Origin: JBEBGV01 sp040081265
GTDB taxonomy: Bacteria > Acidobacteriota > Vicinamibacteria > Vicinamibacterales > UBA2999
Length of the DNA: 17,573 nt
Assembly: GCA_040081265.1 (NCBI GenBank)
Contig: JBEBGV010000087.1
Location: 1 to 17,573, forward strand
Direction: 5' to 3'
The notes beneath the pieces are model-generated. The model saw only the letters and a list, made by a program, of their open reading frames with translations, had not been told where the DNA came from and ran no database searches. Positions 1-6,489 of this stretch are shown here, piece after piece (within the stretch, counting starts at the first letter, position 1; each line of letters begins with the position of its first letter). A program made the position numbers and the translations under genes.

Positions 1-300
1 CCGCCACCTGGGCAGGCTCCGGAACAATCGGGCCTCTGGTTAGGGCCAGCCGCCCGCCTTGTCAATTCGATTGCAAGCCCCGAGCACCGCGGCTCGATTC
101 CGACGGGGCCAGATGTTTCCGAATTGTGCCAGTAGCACCGAACTAAAGACATAAATGTATCTAGTCGACTGAGCCTCGACGACCTCCCATGCCCCGTCGA
201 TCGCGCGTGTTTTCCTCGACAATTCCTGGCATCTGGAGCTCCCTGCTCATCTGGCGTTCGTCTTGCAAAGATGTAGGCAACGCCATCGCGCGAGTAGGAT

Positions 301-408
301 GCCGGCGCATAGCGCGCCGGCCGACGATGGGAGGCACGAACCCGGAGAGAACGGTCTGCCGTTCCTGCAGCGCTCAAGGCAGTGCAGGTGGCGACGGACC
401 CGCCAACC
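301..408 (+). promoter_or_regulatory. Structured 5' leader (candidate)
   Basis: Four hairpins follow one another just before the exported-protein gene. They are a perfect 8-bp stem with a 5-nt loop (301-321, GCCGGCGC/GCGCCGGC), a 6-bp stem with a 4-nt loop (349-364, GAACGG/CCGTTC), a 6-bp stem (364-388, CCTGCA/TGCAGG) and a 7-bp stem with one bulged base (387-408). The Shine-Dalgarno sequence begins nine bases later, at 417. I compared it by eye with c-di-GMP-I, glycine, cobalamin and TPP riboswitch cores and found no match. Hairpins are common in GC-rich DNA, so a regulatory role is only a possibility. Confidence 0.3.
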
Positions 409-416
409 CGAGTTCC

Positions 417-423
417 GAGGAGG
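417..423 (+). promoter_or_regulatory. Strong RBS that sets a GTG start
   Basis: GAGGAGG is an almost ideal Shine-Dalgarno sequence five bases before GTG at 429. It fixes the start of the exported-protein gene. The alternative upstream ATG at 189 would place about 80 implausible residues in front of the signal peptide. Confidence 0.85.
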
Positions 424-428
424 CTTGT

Positions 429-1181
429 GTGACGAATAGACGACGTGGGTGGAGCTCGCAGCTGGTTGGCGGCTTGGTGCTTGGCATGGCGGTGATCGCG
501 GCTCAGCCCGCGGCTGCGCAGTCGACGATCTTCAACATCCCTACCACCGACACCCTGTCTGCGAAGAAGGGTTACTTCGAGTTTGACTATCTGGCTCAGC
601 TGCCTGCGCCCGACGCGGGGCAGTTCCAGATCTTCGCGCCTCGCTTAGTCGTGGGCCTCACCCCGCAGCTTGAAGCGGGTGTCAACGTCGCTGTCGCCCA
701 CTACGGCGACGACGGTGGCAACTTCACGCTGTACCAGCCGAACTTCAAGTATAAGTTCTACGCCAACGATGACACTGGGGTCGCAGCATCGGCGGGCGTC
801 ATCGGATACTTCGCAGACAATGACGGTGACAACTTCGGTCAGATCTATGGTGTCGTCAGCAAGAAGATCACGGATGGCCCGCGATTCACATTCGGCGCCT
901 ACGGCGCCGTCTCGTGCGATGCCTGCGACGGTGGGGCGAACAAGGGCGGCGTAATTCTCGGGTACGAACAGCCGATCACTGGAACGGTCAGCTTCGTCGC
1001 CGACTTCTTGAGCGGCAAGAACTTCTGGGGCTACCTCACGCCTGGTATCTCGGTGGTGCTGCCACGCAGCGGGCTGCTGAACATCGGCTACGCCATCGGC
1101 TACAACGAACTCACCGGGGATGGTGATCCGGACTACAGGAACAACGCGCTGTTCGTCTACTACGGCATCACCTTCCCGTAA
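429..1181 (+). CDS. Exported beta-barrel-like protein of unknown function
   Basis: This 250-residue protein starts at GTG behind a strong ribosome binding site. The N-terminus is a classic signal peptide: RRR at 4-6, a hydrophobic core at about 11-25, and a likely cut after AAA at 28-30. The mature part alternates polar and aromatic or hydrophobic residues as in transmembrane beta strands. It ends in a strand rich in aromatics (FVYYGITFP), like outer-membrane proteins. Strands are joined by Asp/Gly/Asn turns at about 93-98, 113-116, 130-135, 164-171 and 230-239, and a CDAC pair sits at 163-166. The early FNIPTTD motif recalls hypothetical exported proteins I associate with Acidobacteriota, but I cannot name a family. 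An outer-membrane location is inferred; function is unknown. It converges on the ribosomal cluster and is not part of it. Confidence 0.75.
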   Translation: MTNRRRGWSSQLVGGLVLGMAVIAAQPAAAQSTIFNIPTTDTLSAKKGYFEFDYLAQLPAPDAGQFQIFAPRLVVGLTPQLEAGVNVAVAHYGDDGGNFTLYQPNFKYKFYANDDTGVAASAGVIGYFADNDGDNFGQIYGVVSKKITDGPRFTFGAYGAVSCDACDGGANKGGVILGYEQPITGTVSFVADFLSGKNFWGYLTPGISVVLPRSGLLNIGYAIGYNELTGDGDPDYRNNALFVYYGITFP

Positions 1182-1198
1182 ACCACAGCAGGATAACG

Positions 1199-1236
1199 GT
1201 AGCGGGGTCCCCGGGCTGGCCAGGGACCCCCGCTAC
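1199..1236 (+). terminator. Hairpin after exported-protein gene
   Basis: A 13-bp GC-rich stem (GTAGCGGGGTCCC pairing with GGGACCCCCGCTAC, one bulged base) with a loop of about 11 nt begins 18 bases after the stop codon. There is no T-run after it on either strand. It could be a factor-assisted terminator or a 3'-end stabiliser rather than a standard intrinsic terminator. Confidence 0.45.
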
Positions 1237-1316
1237 AACACGATGTCCTGGCGTACGAAGACCCTGCCCTCTGGCACCAACGCCCGAGGGTCCCGCCACA
1301 CAGTCAAAGTTCACAG

Positions 1317-1371
1317 TAAAAGAGACGGTCCCCGCCAGGCCCAGGCGGACGTCATCTAGCCGTCCAGGGCC
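1317..1371 (-). terminator. Possible terminator of the ribosomal cluster
   Basis: Downstream of rplQ an imperfect hairpin at 1338-1371 pairs GGCCC with GGGCC and GGACG with CGTCC around an internal bulge. On the minus strand a T-rich stretch (TCTTTTACT) follows at about 1323-1315. The gap of about 14 bases between stem and T-run is longer than in a textbook terminator, so this is tentative. Confidence 0.35.
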
Positions 1372-1397
1372 TAGCGAGGTCGCGAAAAGAGGAAGGT

Positions 1398-1988
1398 CTA
1401 GGAACCGCCGGCCTTACGGGGTGTGCTGGTCTGCCGTGAGCCGCCCTTGGTCTGGCCCTTGGCCTGAGCCTTGGAACCGCCCTGCTCGCCACGGCCGCCA
1501 CGCATGCGTTTCGCCGTTTCCTTCAGACGATCACCGATACCTTTGGTCTTCGGCTTCCCGGCTTCCTTCTGGGCAGCCTCTTCCTGGACGGCCTTCGGGT
1601 TGTACTCACTCCCGACCAGCTCAATCTGGGCAACCTCGGCGCTGTCACCCCGCCGGAACCCAACCCGAAGGATTCGGGTGTACCCGCCCTTGCGCTCGGC
1701 AAACCGCGGCGCAAGCGTCTCGAACAACTTGCCGACCACGGCTGTGTCTGGAAGTTCGGCCAGCACCATGCGGCGGGCATGCAGGGTCTTGCCCGCAGGC
1801 TCGGCAGCTGCGACCCCACGCTTGGCAATCGTGATCAGGCGCTCGACGAACGGCCTCAGTTCCTTGGCCTTCGGGATCGTCGTCTCGATGCGCTCGTGGC
1901 GAAGCAGCGCGATGGCCTGATTCCGGAGCAGGGCAAGTCGATGCTCGGTGACTCGGCCCAGCTTCCGGTGTGCAACGTTGTGTCTCAT
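1398..1988 (-). CDS. rplQ: 50S ribosomal protein L17
   Basis: L17 is a large-subunit protein near the peptide exit tunnel. The N-terminal RHNVAHRKLGR motif and the core to about residue 126 (ending in IELVG) are typical. E. coli L17 is 127 residues; this one is 196. The extra 70 or so residues form a low-complexity, Lys/Gly/Gln/Ala-rich basic tail that is probably disordered and may bind rRNA. It is the last gene of the cluster, 42 bases after rpoA, which is its usual partner. The start ATG at 1988 matches the family N-terminus. Confidence 0.97.
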   Translation of the reverse strand: MRHNVAHRKLGRVTEHRLALLRNQAIALLRHERIETTIPKAKELRPFVERLITIAKRGVAAAEPAGKTLHARRMVLAELPDTAVVGKLFETLAPRFAERKGGYTRILRVGFRRGDSAEVAQIELVGSEYNPKAVQEEAAQKEAGKPKTKGIGDRLKETAKRMRGGRGEQGGSKAQAKGQTKGGSRQTSTPRKAGGS

Positions 1989-2030
1989 GGCAGTGTCTCT
2001 GGCTTTCGGGCGTGCGCTGATCCTGGGTCG

Positions 2031-3005
2031 TTATTCCTGCGCCGGTTGATCGAGCCGCATCCCGAGGCTCAGCCCCATCGAATGGAGGATCTCCTTGATC
2101 TCATTCAGTGACTTGCGACCGAAGTTCTTGGTCTTCAGCATTTCGGCCTCGGTCTTCTGGACGAGTTCGCGAATGGTCCTGATGTTCGCGTTCTTCAGGC
2201 AGTTGTACGACCGCACGGACAGCTCGAGTTCCTCGACGCTCTTGTCGAGGTTCTCGTTCAGGGCACCGCCCCTCGGCTGATCCGCCTGCGCCTCCTGCAT
2301 GTCGTCGGCATCTTCAACGTTGATGAAGATGTTCAGGTGATCACGAACGAGCTTGGCGGCAAGCGATACGGCATCGCTCGCCGTCACTGAACCATTGGTC
2401 CAGACGTCGATCGTCAGCTTGTCGTAGTCGGTGGTCTGTCCGAGACGCGCCGCCTCGACCAGGTAGTTCACCTTCTTCACGGGCGAGTGAACGGAGTCGA
2501 CCGGAATCCAGCCGATACCCAGGTCCTCGTCGAAGTTCTTGTCGGCCGACACATACCCGCGGCCGCGCTTCATTCTCAGCTCCATGATGAGCTTGCCGCC
2601 CTCGGACACGGTGGCGATGTGCGCTTCAGGCTCGAGGATCTCCACATCAGCATCCGCCTCGATGTCCTTGGCTCTGACGATGCCCGGCTTGTCAACGCGA
2701 AGGTACAGCGTCTTGGCATGATCGACGTGCAGCTTCAGCGGAATCTGCTTCAGGTTCAGGATGATGTCGGTGGCGTCCTCGACCACACCCTGAATCGGCG
2801 AGAACTCGTGCAGCACTCCGTCAATCTTCACCGCGGTGATCGCGGCGCCTTCGATCGACGAGAGCAGCACCCGCCGCATCGCGTTTCCGATGGTCGTGCC
2901 GAATCCACGCTCGAACGGCTGGGCGTGAAAGCGACCGAATCGATCGGTCAGCGTCTCGCGCTCGAACTCCAGCCGCTTGGGTCTCTGAAAGCCTTTCCAC
3001 AACAT
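2031..3005 (-). CDS. rpoA: DNA-directed RNA polymerase subunit alpha
   Basis: The alpha subunit dimerises to start assembly of RNA polymerase and contacts promoter DNA and activators. Its 324 residues comprise an N-terminal assembly domain (about 1-230, with ERGFGTTIGNAMRR at 32-45), an acidic linker (about 231-255) and the C-terminal domain. DNA-contact residues R265, N268, C269, G296, K298, S299 and E302 are all present and fall at the same numbers as in E. coli. The start ATG has AGAGGA about seven bases upstream. It lies 116 bases after rpsD, across a spacer with two hairpins, which leaves room for separate control of alpha. Confidence 0.98.
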   Translation of the reverse strand: MLWKGFQRPKRLEFERETLTDRFGRFHAQPFERGFGTTIGNAMRRVLLSSIEGAAITAVKIDGVLHEFSPIQGVVEDATDIILNLKQIPLKLHVDHAKTLYLRVDKPGIVRAKDIEADADVEILEPEAHIATVSEGGKLIMELRMKRGRGYVSADKNFDEDLGIGWIPVDSVHSPVKKVNYLVEAARLGQTTDYDKLTIDVWTNGSVTASDAVSLAAKLVRDHLNIFINVEDADDMQEAQADQPRGGALNENLDKSVEELELSVRSYNCLKNANIRTIRELVQKTEAEMLKTKNFGRKSLNEIKEILHSMGLSLGMRLDQPAQE

Positions 3006-3025
3006 CGTGATTCCTCTCGCTAACG

Positions 3026-3106
3026 GGCCGGCAGCTCCGGCCTCCAGACCTGCGTGTTAAGACCACCAGCCTCCCGCCGCAGGCCTGAAAAGCTGCGGGC
3101 TGGTGG
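3026..3106 (-). promoter_or_regulatory. Two hairpins in the rpsD-rpoA spacer
   Basis: The 116-base spacer holds two inverted repeats. A 9-bp stem CCACCAGCC (3063-3071) / GGCTGGTGG (3098-3106) continues, past a 6-nt bulge, into a 5-bp stem with a 10-nt loop. A second perfect stem, GGCCGG/CCGGCC with a 5-nt loop, lies at 3026-3042, just before the rpoA ribosome binding site. Neither has a T-run. They could slow transcription, protect mRNA ends or tune rpoA expression; this is inference. Confidence 0.45.
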
Positions 3107-3121
3107 GTGCGAACTGCCTGT

Positions 3122-3751
3122 TTACTTGGAGTACAACTCGACGATCAGCTGTTCCTGGACAGGCAGGTTGATCTGCTCGCGGGTCGGCACCGAACCGATC
3201 TTGCCCGCCATCCCCTCGGCGTCATACTGGAGCCACTCCGGCACTCCGCGTCCCTTCACCTCTTCGAGGGCATGTACGATCGACGCGTGCTTCCGGCTCG
3301 CCTGTCGGACGGCGACGATGTCACCGGGCTTGACCGAGAACGACGGGATATCGACCTTCTTGCCGTTGATCGTGAAGTGACCGTGGCGCACCAGCTGCCG
3401 CGCCTGTGGCCGCGAGGTGGCCAGTCCAAGACGATAGGCAACGTTGTCGAGCCTGCGCTCGAGCAGCTGAAGCAGCGTCTCGCCCGTGATACCACGGGTC
3501 CGCTCCGCCTGCTCGAAGTAGCGCCTGAACTGATCCTCGAGCACGCCGTAGATGCGCTTTACCTTCTGCTTCTCGCGCAGCTGCACGCCGTAGCCCTGTA
3601 TCTTCGACTTGCGTGTCTTGCCGTGCTGACCCGGGGGGAAGTTGCGCTTCTCGATCGCGCACTTCTCCATGTAGCACCGCTCGCCCTTGAGAAAGAGCTT
3701 CATGCCTTCCCGGCGGCACAGACGGCAGACAGGTCCGATGTAACGAGCCAT
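3122..3751 (-). CDS. rpsD: 30S ribosomal protein S4
   Basis: S4 starts assembly of the small subunit by binding 16S rRNA, and in some bacteria represses its own operon. I start it at ATG 3751 (MARYIGP), not the TTG one codon earlier, because AAGGA lies eight bases upstream and the family begins this way. The protein is 209 residues. Cys 9, 12, 26 and 31 form the zinc site found in Thermus-type S4. The RNA-binding S4 domain spans about 99-160 (RRLDNVAYRLGLATSRPQAR). It follows rpsK after 51 bases that contain a perfect 18-base palindrome. Confidence 0.98.
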   Translation of the reverse strand: MARYIGPVCRLCRREGMKLFLKGERCYMEKCAIEKRNFPPGQHGKTRKSKIQGYGVQLREKQKVKRIYGVLEDQFRRYFEQAERTRGITGETLLQLLERRLDNVAYRLGLATSRPQARQLVRHGHFTINGKKVDIPSFSVKPGDIVAVRQASRKHASIVHALEEVKGRGVPEWLQYDAEGMAGKIGSVPTREQINLPVQEQLIVELYSK

Positions 3752-3786
3752 CAATACGATCCTTGAAAGTAACGACTAGGTTGTTC

Positions 3787-3804
3787 AGTCGACCCGGGTC
3801 GACT
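3787..3804. repeat. Perfect 18-base palindrome at the end of rpsK
   Basis: AGTCGACCCGGGTCGACT is an uninterrupted self-complementary sequence that includes two bases of the rpsK stop codon. It is the only long perfect palindrome I found in the cluster. As DNA it could be a dimer-protein site. As RNA it could fold only as a short stem with a CCGG loop. Confidence 0.6.
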
Positions 3805-4237
3805 ACACGCGTCTTCGCTTCGTCGGCCGGCACCCGTTGTGGGGAATCGGCGTGACGTCACGAATCGACTTGACGTCGATCCCGATGGTCTGCAGCGCAC
3901 GGATGGCCGACTCACGACCAGACCCCGGCCCCTTGACTTTCACCTCGACGCTGCGCAGCCCGTAGGTCTTCGCCGCATTGCCGGCGTTAATGGCGGCCTG
4001 GGTCGCCGCGAACGGCGTGCCCTTGCGGGATCCCTTGAACCCGATGCCGCCCGCACTCGACCACGAAATCACGTTGCCTTCGGTGTCGGTAATCGTGATG
4101 TGCGTGTTGTTGAACGAGGCGTGAATGTGCACAAAGCCGTGGTGCACCACGCGCTTCTCGCCGCGCTTCTTGAATGTCTTGCGGGGGGCCTTCTTGCCGC
4201 CTTCCGCTTTCTCGCCGCCTGCTTCAGATTTGGCCAT
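3803..4237 (-). CDS. rpsK: 30S ribosomal protein S11
   Basis: S11 sits on the small-subunit platform and helps position mRNA near the Shine-Dalgarno helix. The conserved parts are clear: VHIHASFNNTHITITD, the SSAGGIGFKGSRKGTPFAA segment, and the C-terminal TPIPHNGCRPTKRRRV. It has 144 residues against 129 in E. coli. The excess is a basic, Lys/Gly-rich N-terminal extension of about 20 residues. It lies six bases after rpsM in the alpha-operon order S13-S11-S4-alpha-L17. Confidence 0.98.
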   Translation of the reverse strand: MAKSEAGGEKAEGGKKAPRKTFKKRGEKRVVHHGFVHIHASFNNTHITITDTEGNVISWSSAGGIGFKGSRKGTPFAATQAAINAGNAAKTYGLRSVEVKVKGPGSGRESAIRALQTIGIDVKSIRDVTPIPHNGCRPTKRRRV

Positions 4238-4243
4238 ATCTCG

Positions 4244-4618
4244 TTACACCGTCTTCTTCTTGGCGACGGCGCCCTTGCGCGGACCCTTCCGCGTTCGACC
4301 GTTGGTCTTGGTCCGCTGCCCCCGCACCGGGAGGTTGCGGCGATGGCGGAGTCCCCGGTAGCAGCCAATCTCCATGAGGCGCTTGATGTTGAGCGAGATC
4401 TCCTTGCGCAGATCACCCTCGACACCGCCAACCTCTTCGAGCACACGGCTGATCTTCCGGACGTCATCCTCGGAGAGATCCTTCACCCGAATGTCGGGAC
4501 TCACACCGGCGGCGCCGAGCACATCGTTCGAGCGCTTCCGGCCAATTCCGTAGATGTAGGTGAGTCCAATCTCAATCCGCTTGGTGCGCGGAAGATCGAC
4601 GCCCGCAATGCGTGCCAT
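4244..4618 (-). CDS. rpsM: 30S ribosomal protein S13
   Basis: S13 lies in the head of the small subunit and forms bridges to the large subunit and the P-site tRNA. It has 124 residues, begins MARIAGVDLPRTKR and contains YIYGIGRKRS plus the CYRGLRHRRNLPVRGQRTK signature. It ends in a basic tail that reaches the decoding centre in known structures. It is six bases after rpmJ and six before rpsK, so all three are surely one transcript. Confidence 0.98.
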   Translation of the reverse strand: MARIAGVDLPRTKRIEIGLTYIYGIGRKRSNDVLGAAGVSPDIRVKDLSEDDVRKISRVLEEVGGVEGDLRKEISLNIKRLMEIGCYRGLRHRRNLPVRGQRTKTNGRTRKGPRKGAVAKKKTV

Positions 4619-4624
4619 ACCGGT

Positions 4625-4738
4625 CTACCCCTGCCTCTGTTTGTGCTTGGCGTTCGCACAGATCACGCGCACCACCCCGCGGCGCCGCACGACCTTGCAC
4701 TTGTCGCAAATCCGCTTCACTGACGCTCGAACCTTCAT
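4625..4738 (-). CDS. rpmJ: 50S ribosomal protein L36
   Basis: This 37-residue protein is very short but unmistakable: MKVRASVKRICDKCKVVRRR at the start and a QRQG end. Cys 11, Cys 14, Cys 27 and His 32 form the zinc-binding CxxC-C-H set of the zinc-dependent L36 type. L36 stabilises rRNA near the peptidyl-transferase region of the large subunit. It lies six bases before rpsM and 55 after infA, which is the usual infA-rpmJ-rpsM order. The spacer before it carries period-7 repeats. Confidence 0.97.
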   Translation of the reverse strand: MKVRASVKRICDKCKVVRRRGVVRVICANAKHKQRQG

Positions 4739-4750
4739 AGCTGGATCCTT

Positions 4751-4799
4751 GTAGCAGGCTGCAGACTCTCTGCTTCCACCTGCTGCCTGCTGCCTACTG
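4751..4799. repeat. Period-7 inverted repeat between infA and rpmJ
   Basis: Three heptamers in a row (CCTGCTG, CCTGCTG, CCTACTG; 4779-4799) face a shorter inverted arm at 4751-4764. GCAGGCTGCAG (4754-4764) pairs with CTGCTGCCTGC (4780-4790) at 10 of 11 positions with a 15-nt loop. The last sense codon and the stop codon of infA lie inside the third heptamer. Confidence 0.75.
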
Positions 4800-5006
4800 T
4801 CCGCCGACGACTCGCACGATCCGACCGCGGGTCACGTCACGCGGCATCACCTGCACCACCACGCGGGCCCCGACGATCACCCTGACGAAATTCCGCTGCG
4901 CTCCCGTGCCCGCATGGGCCGTGATGTAGCGCGGCCCCTCGATCTCCACTGTATACAGGCCGCTCGGCAACTGCGCCGTCACGACACCTTCAACCGTGCT
5001 GTCCAC
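4794..5006 (-). CDS. infA: Translation initiation factor IF-1, divergent
   Basis: IF-1 binds the A site of the 30S subunit during initiation. The 70-residue protein is a single OB fold of the S1 type, recognisable from VEGVV, TAH at 29-31, RNFVRV at 38-43 and DVTRGRIV at 57-64. It is less conserved than usual. The acidic MAKED-type N-terminus is missing, and the usual SGKMRKN segment reads GTGAQRN. The start is GTG at 5006. An earlier start is impossible because the map stop codon lies in the same frame two codons upstream. It has no clear ribosome binding site, so translation is probably coupled to map. Context between map and rpmJ supports the name. Confidence 0.88.
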   Translation of the reverse strand: MDSTVEGVVTAQLPSGLYTVEIEGPRYITAHAGTGAQRNFVRVIVGARVVVQVMPRDVTRGRIVRVVGGQ

Positions 5007-5009
5007 GAC

Positions 5010-5807
5010 TCAGGACCGAACAGCGGCCCCCATCATCTGCCTGGCCCGACCAACCTGTGCCGGCAGCAACGTCAGAATCTCGCACCCCTCGGGTGTGACC
5101 ACGACGGTGTGCTCGAAGTGCGCCGACAGGCTTCCGTCCTTGGTCACCGCAGTCCAGCCATCCGCCAGCACCTTCACACCCGCCTTACCAGCATTCACCA
5201 TCGGCTCGATCGCGAACACCATACCCTCGGCGAGCCGCGGTCCCTGACCTCCGGGACCGTAGTTGGCAATCTGCGGCTCTTCATGCAGCGCCGTCCCGAT
5301 GCCATGCCCGACGAACTCCCGGACGACCGAGAACCCCTGGGCCTCGACGTGCCGCTGCACGGCAGCCCCGATGTCGGACACCCGGGCCCCCGGACGAACC
5401 GCCTCGATCCCCTGAAACAGGCTCTCCTCCGTCACGCGAAGGAGGGTCTCCACATCGGGCGACACCGCACCCACCGGCACCGTCACCGCGGAGTCGCCGT
5501 AGTACCCGTCAAGCTTGGCGCCCATATCAATTGACACGATGTCACCCGCCACCAACGGCGTCCCCGACGGAATCCCGTGCACCACCTGGTTGTTCACCGA
5601 CGCACACACGGTCGCCGGGTATCCGTGATACCCCTTGAACGCAGGTTCGGCTCCCGCCTCACGCACACGCTCCTCGGCCCGCCGATCAATCTCCGCCGTC
5701 GTCACTCCGGGCACCGCCAGCTGACGCAGCTCGGACAGGACCGCGGCCACCAGCTGGTTGACACGCCTCAGCTTGTCGATCTCCCCGCGCGAGCGGCACA
5801 CGATCAT
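5010..5807 (-). CDS. map: Methionine aminopeptidase, type I
   Basis: This enzyme removes the initiator methionine from new proteins in the cytoplasm. The 265-residue protein has the pita-bread fold and all metal ligands: D94 (SIDMGA), D105 (YYGDSAVT), H168 (VGHGIG), E201 (AIEPM) and E232 (FEHT). Substrate-contacting H77 (VVHGIP) and H175 (LHEEP) are also present. There is no N-terminal zinc-finger extension, so it is the short type I form. Its ATG overlaps the adk stop as ATGA, which predicts translational coupling. It is followed, in the same frame, by infA. Confidence 0.97.
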   Translation of the reverse strand: MIVCRSRGEIDKLRRVNQLVAAVLSELRQLAVPGVTTAEIDRRAEERVREAGAEPAFKGYHGYPATVCASVNNQVVHGIPSGTPLVAGDIVSIDMGAKLDGYYGDSAVTVPVGAVSPDVETLLRVTEESLFQGIEAVRPGARVSDIGAAVQRHVEAQGFSVVREFVGHGIGTALHEEPQIANYGPGGQGPRLAEGMVFAIEPMVNAGKAGVKVLADGWTAVTKDGSLSAHFEHTVVVTPEGCEILTLLPAQVGRARQMMGAAVRS

Positions 5808-6487
5808 GACTGCATCGTCTTCCCGGCTGACGCACCGACGGCGGCTGCATCGTCCAGCAGCGTATCCATCTCGAACGCCACCTTGTCCGGCGCCTGTGCG
5901 CCGTTCACCACCCGGAACGTCGGGCGGTTCTGGTAGTACTCCACCAGCGGGAACGTCTGCCGTTCGTAGACCCGAAGCCGCTTAGCCACGGTATCGTGAC
6001 CGTCGTCGCTCCGCTGCACGAAGCTTCCTCCGCAGACGCCACACGCGCTGGACATCGCCGCAAACGGGTCCGCGTTGGCACCACACGACGCGCAAATCCG
6101 CCGACTGCCCAATCGCCGCATCAGCTCCCGAAACGGCACGCGCACATCCAGCACCAGGAGGGGAGCATTCGGCCCCTCATCCATGATGCGGTCCAGCGCC
6201 TCGGCCTGCGGCACCGTCCGTGGAAACCCGTCGAGCAGGAATCCGGCCTTCGCGTCGGGCTGCATCAGCCGATCACGAACGATCGCGATCATCGTCTCGT
6301 CATCAACCAGCTCACCGCGCCCCATGATCGTTTCGACCTTCACACCCATCGGCGTCTTCGCGCGAATGGCATCCCGCAGGATGTCGCCGGTCGAAACTCG
6401 AACAAGCCCACGCTCCCGAGCGAGCCGTGCACCCTGGGTGCCCTTGCCCGCGCCGGGAGGCCCCATCATGATCACGTGCAGGCCCAT
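5804..6487 (-). CDS. adk: Adenylate kinase, zinc-lid type
   Basis: Adenylate kinase converts ATP plus AMP to two ADP and keeps adenine nucleotides balanced. I start it at ATG 6487 (MGLHVIMMGPPGAGKGT); longer frames run back into secY. The 227-residue protein has the P-loop GPPGAGKGT at 9-17, the AMP-binding region with STGDILR at 32-38, and GFPR at 87-90. The long lid carries Cys 132, 135, 149 and 152, a four-cysteine zinc site seen in many Gram-positive and some other bacterial enzymes. It begins two bases after the secY stop and overlaps map by four bases. Confidence 0.97.
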   Translation of the reverse strand: MGLHVIMMGPPGAGKGTQGARLARERGLVRVSTGDILRDAIRAKTPMGVKVETIMGRGELVDDETMIAIVRDRLMQPDAKAGFLLDGFPRTVPQAEALDRIMDEGPNAPLLVLDVRVPFRELMRRLGSRRICASCGANADPFAAMSSACGVCGGSFVQRSDDGHDTVAKRLRVYERQTFPLVEYYQNRPTFRVVNGAQAPDKVAFEMDTLLDDAAAVGASAGKTMQS

Positions 6488-6489
6488 GA

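Larger units (their letters stand above)
1..428. other. Non-coding left flank and leader
   Basis: I see no convincing gene in this stretch. Open frames here lack a good start signal or recognisable protein features. A 5-bp hairpin lies near 81-96 and an AT-richer patch near 141-162 that could hold a promoter, but I could not match -35 and -10 boxes with acceptable spacing. From about 301 onward it is probably the untranslated leader of the exported-protein gene, described separately. Confidence 0.5.
1182..1397. other. Convergent intergenic region
   Basis: This 216-base space separates the 3' ends of the plus-strand exported-protein gene and the minus-strand ribosomal cluster. It contains two clear hairpins, listed separately, and a weaker inverted pair GACCCT/AGGGTC at 1260-1292. 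I see no gene in it. Its likely role is to stop transcription from both sides. Confidence 0.6.

Noticed and set aside
77..112. tRNA-like fragment with GCTCGATTCC near a GCCCC/GGGGC pair
   Set aside because: The would-be T stem does not pair and there are no D or anticodon arms.
263..300. Promoter with TTGCAA and TAGGAT
   Set aside because: The spacing is 26 bases, too long for a sigma-70 type promoter.
189..428. N-terminal extension of the exported protein from ATG 189
   Set aside because: It would bury the signal peptide about 80 residues inside the protein, has no ribosome binding site, and a strong one precedes GTG 429.
301..428. Known riboswitch (c-di-GMP-I, glycine, cobalamin, TPP)
   Set aside because: GGAGAG and GGCAA words occur in or near the leader, but the conserved cores and their order are missing.
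3107..4723. Plus-strand open frames opposite rpsD, rpsK and rpsM
   Set aside because: Composition (Arg, Leu and His-rich) and full overlap with certain ribosomal genes show they are shadows.
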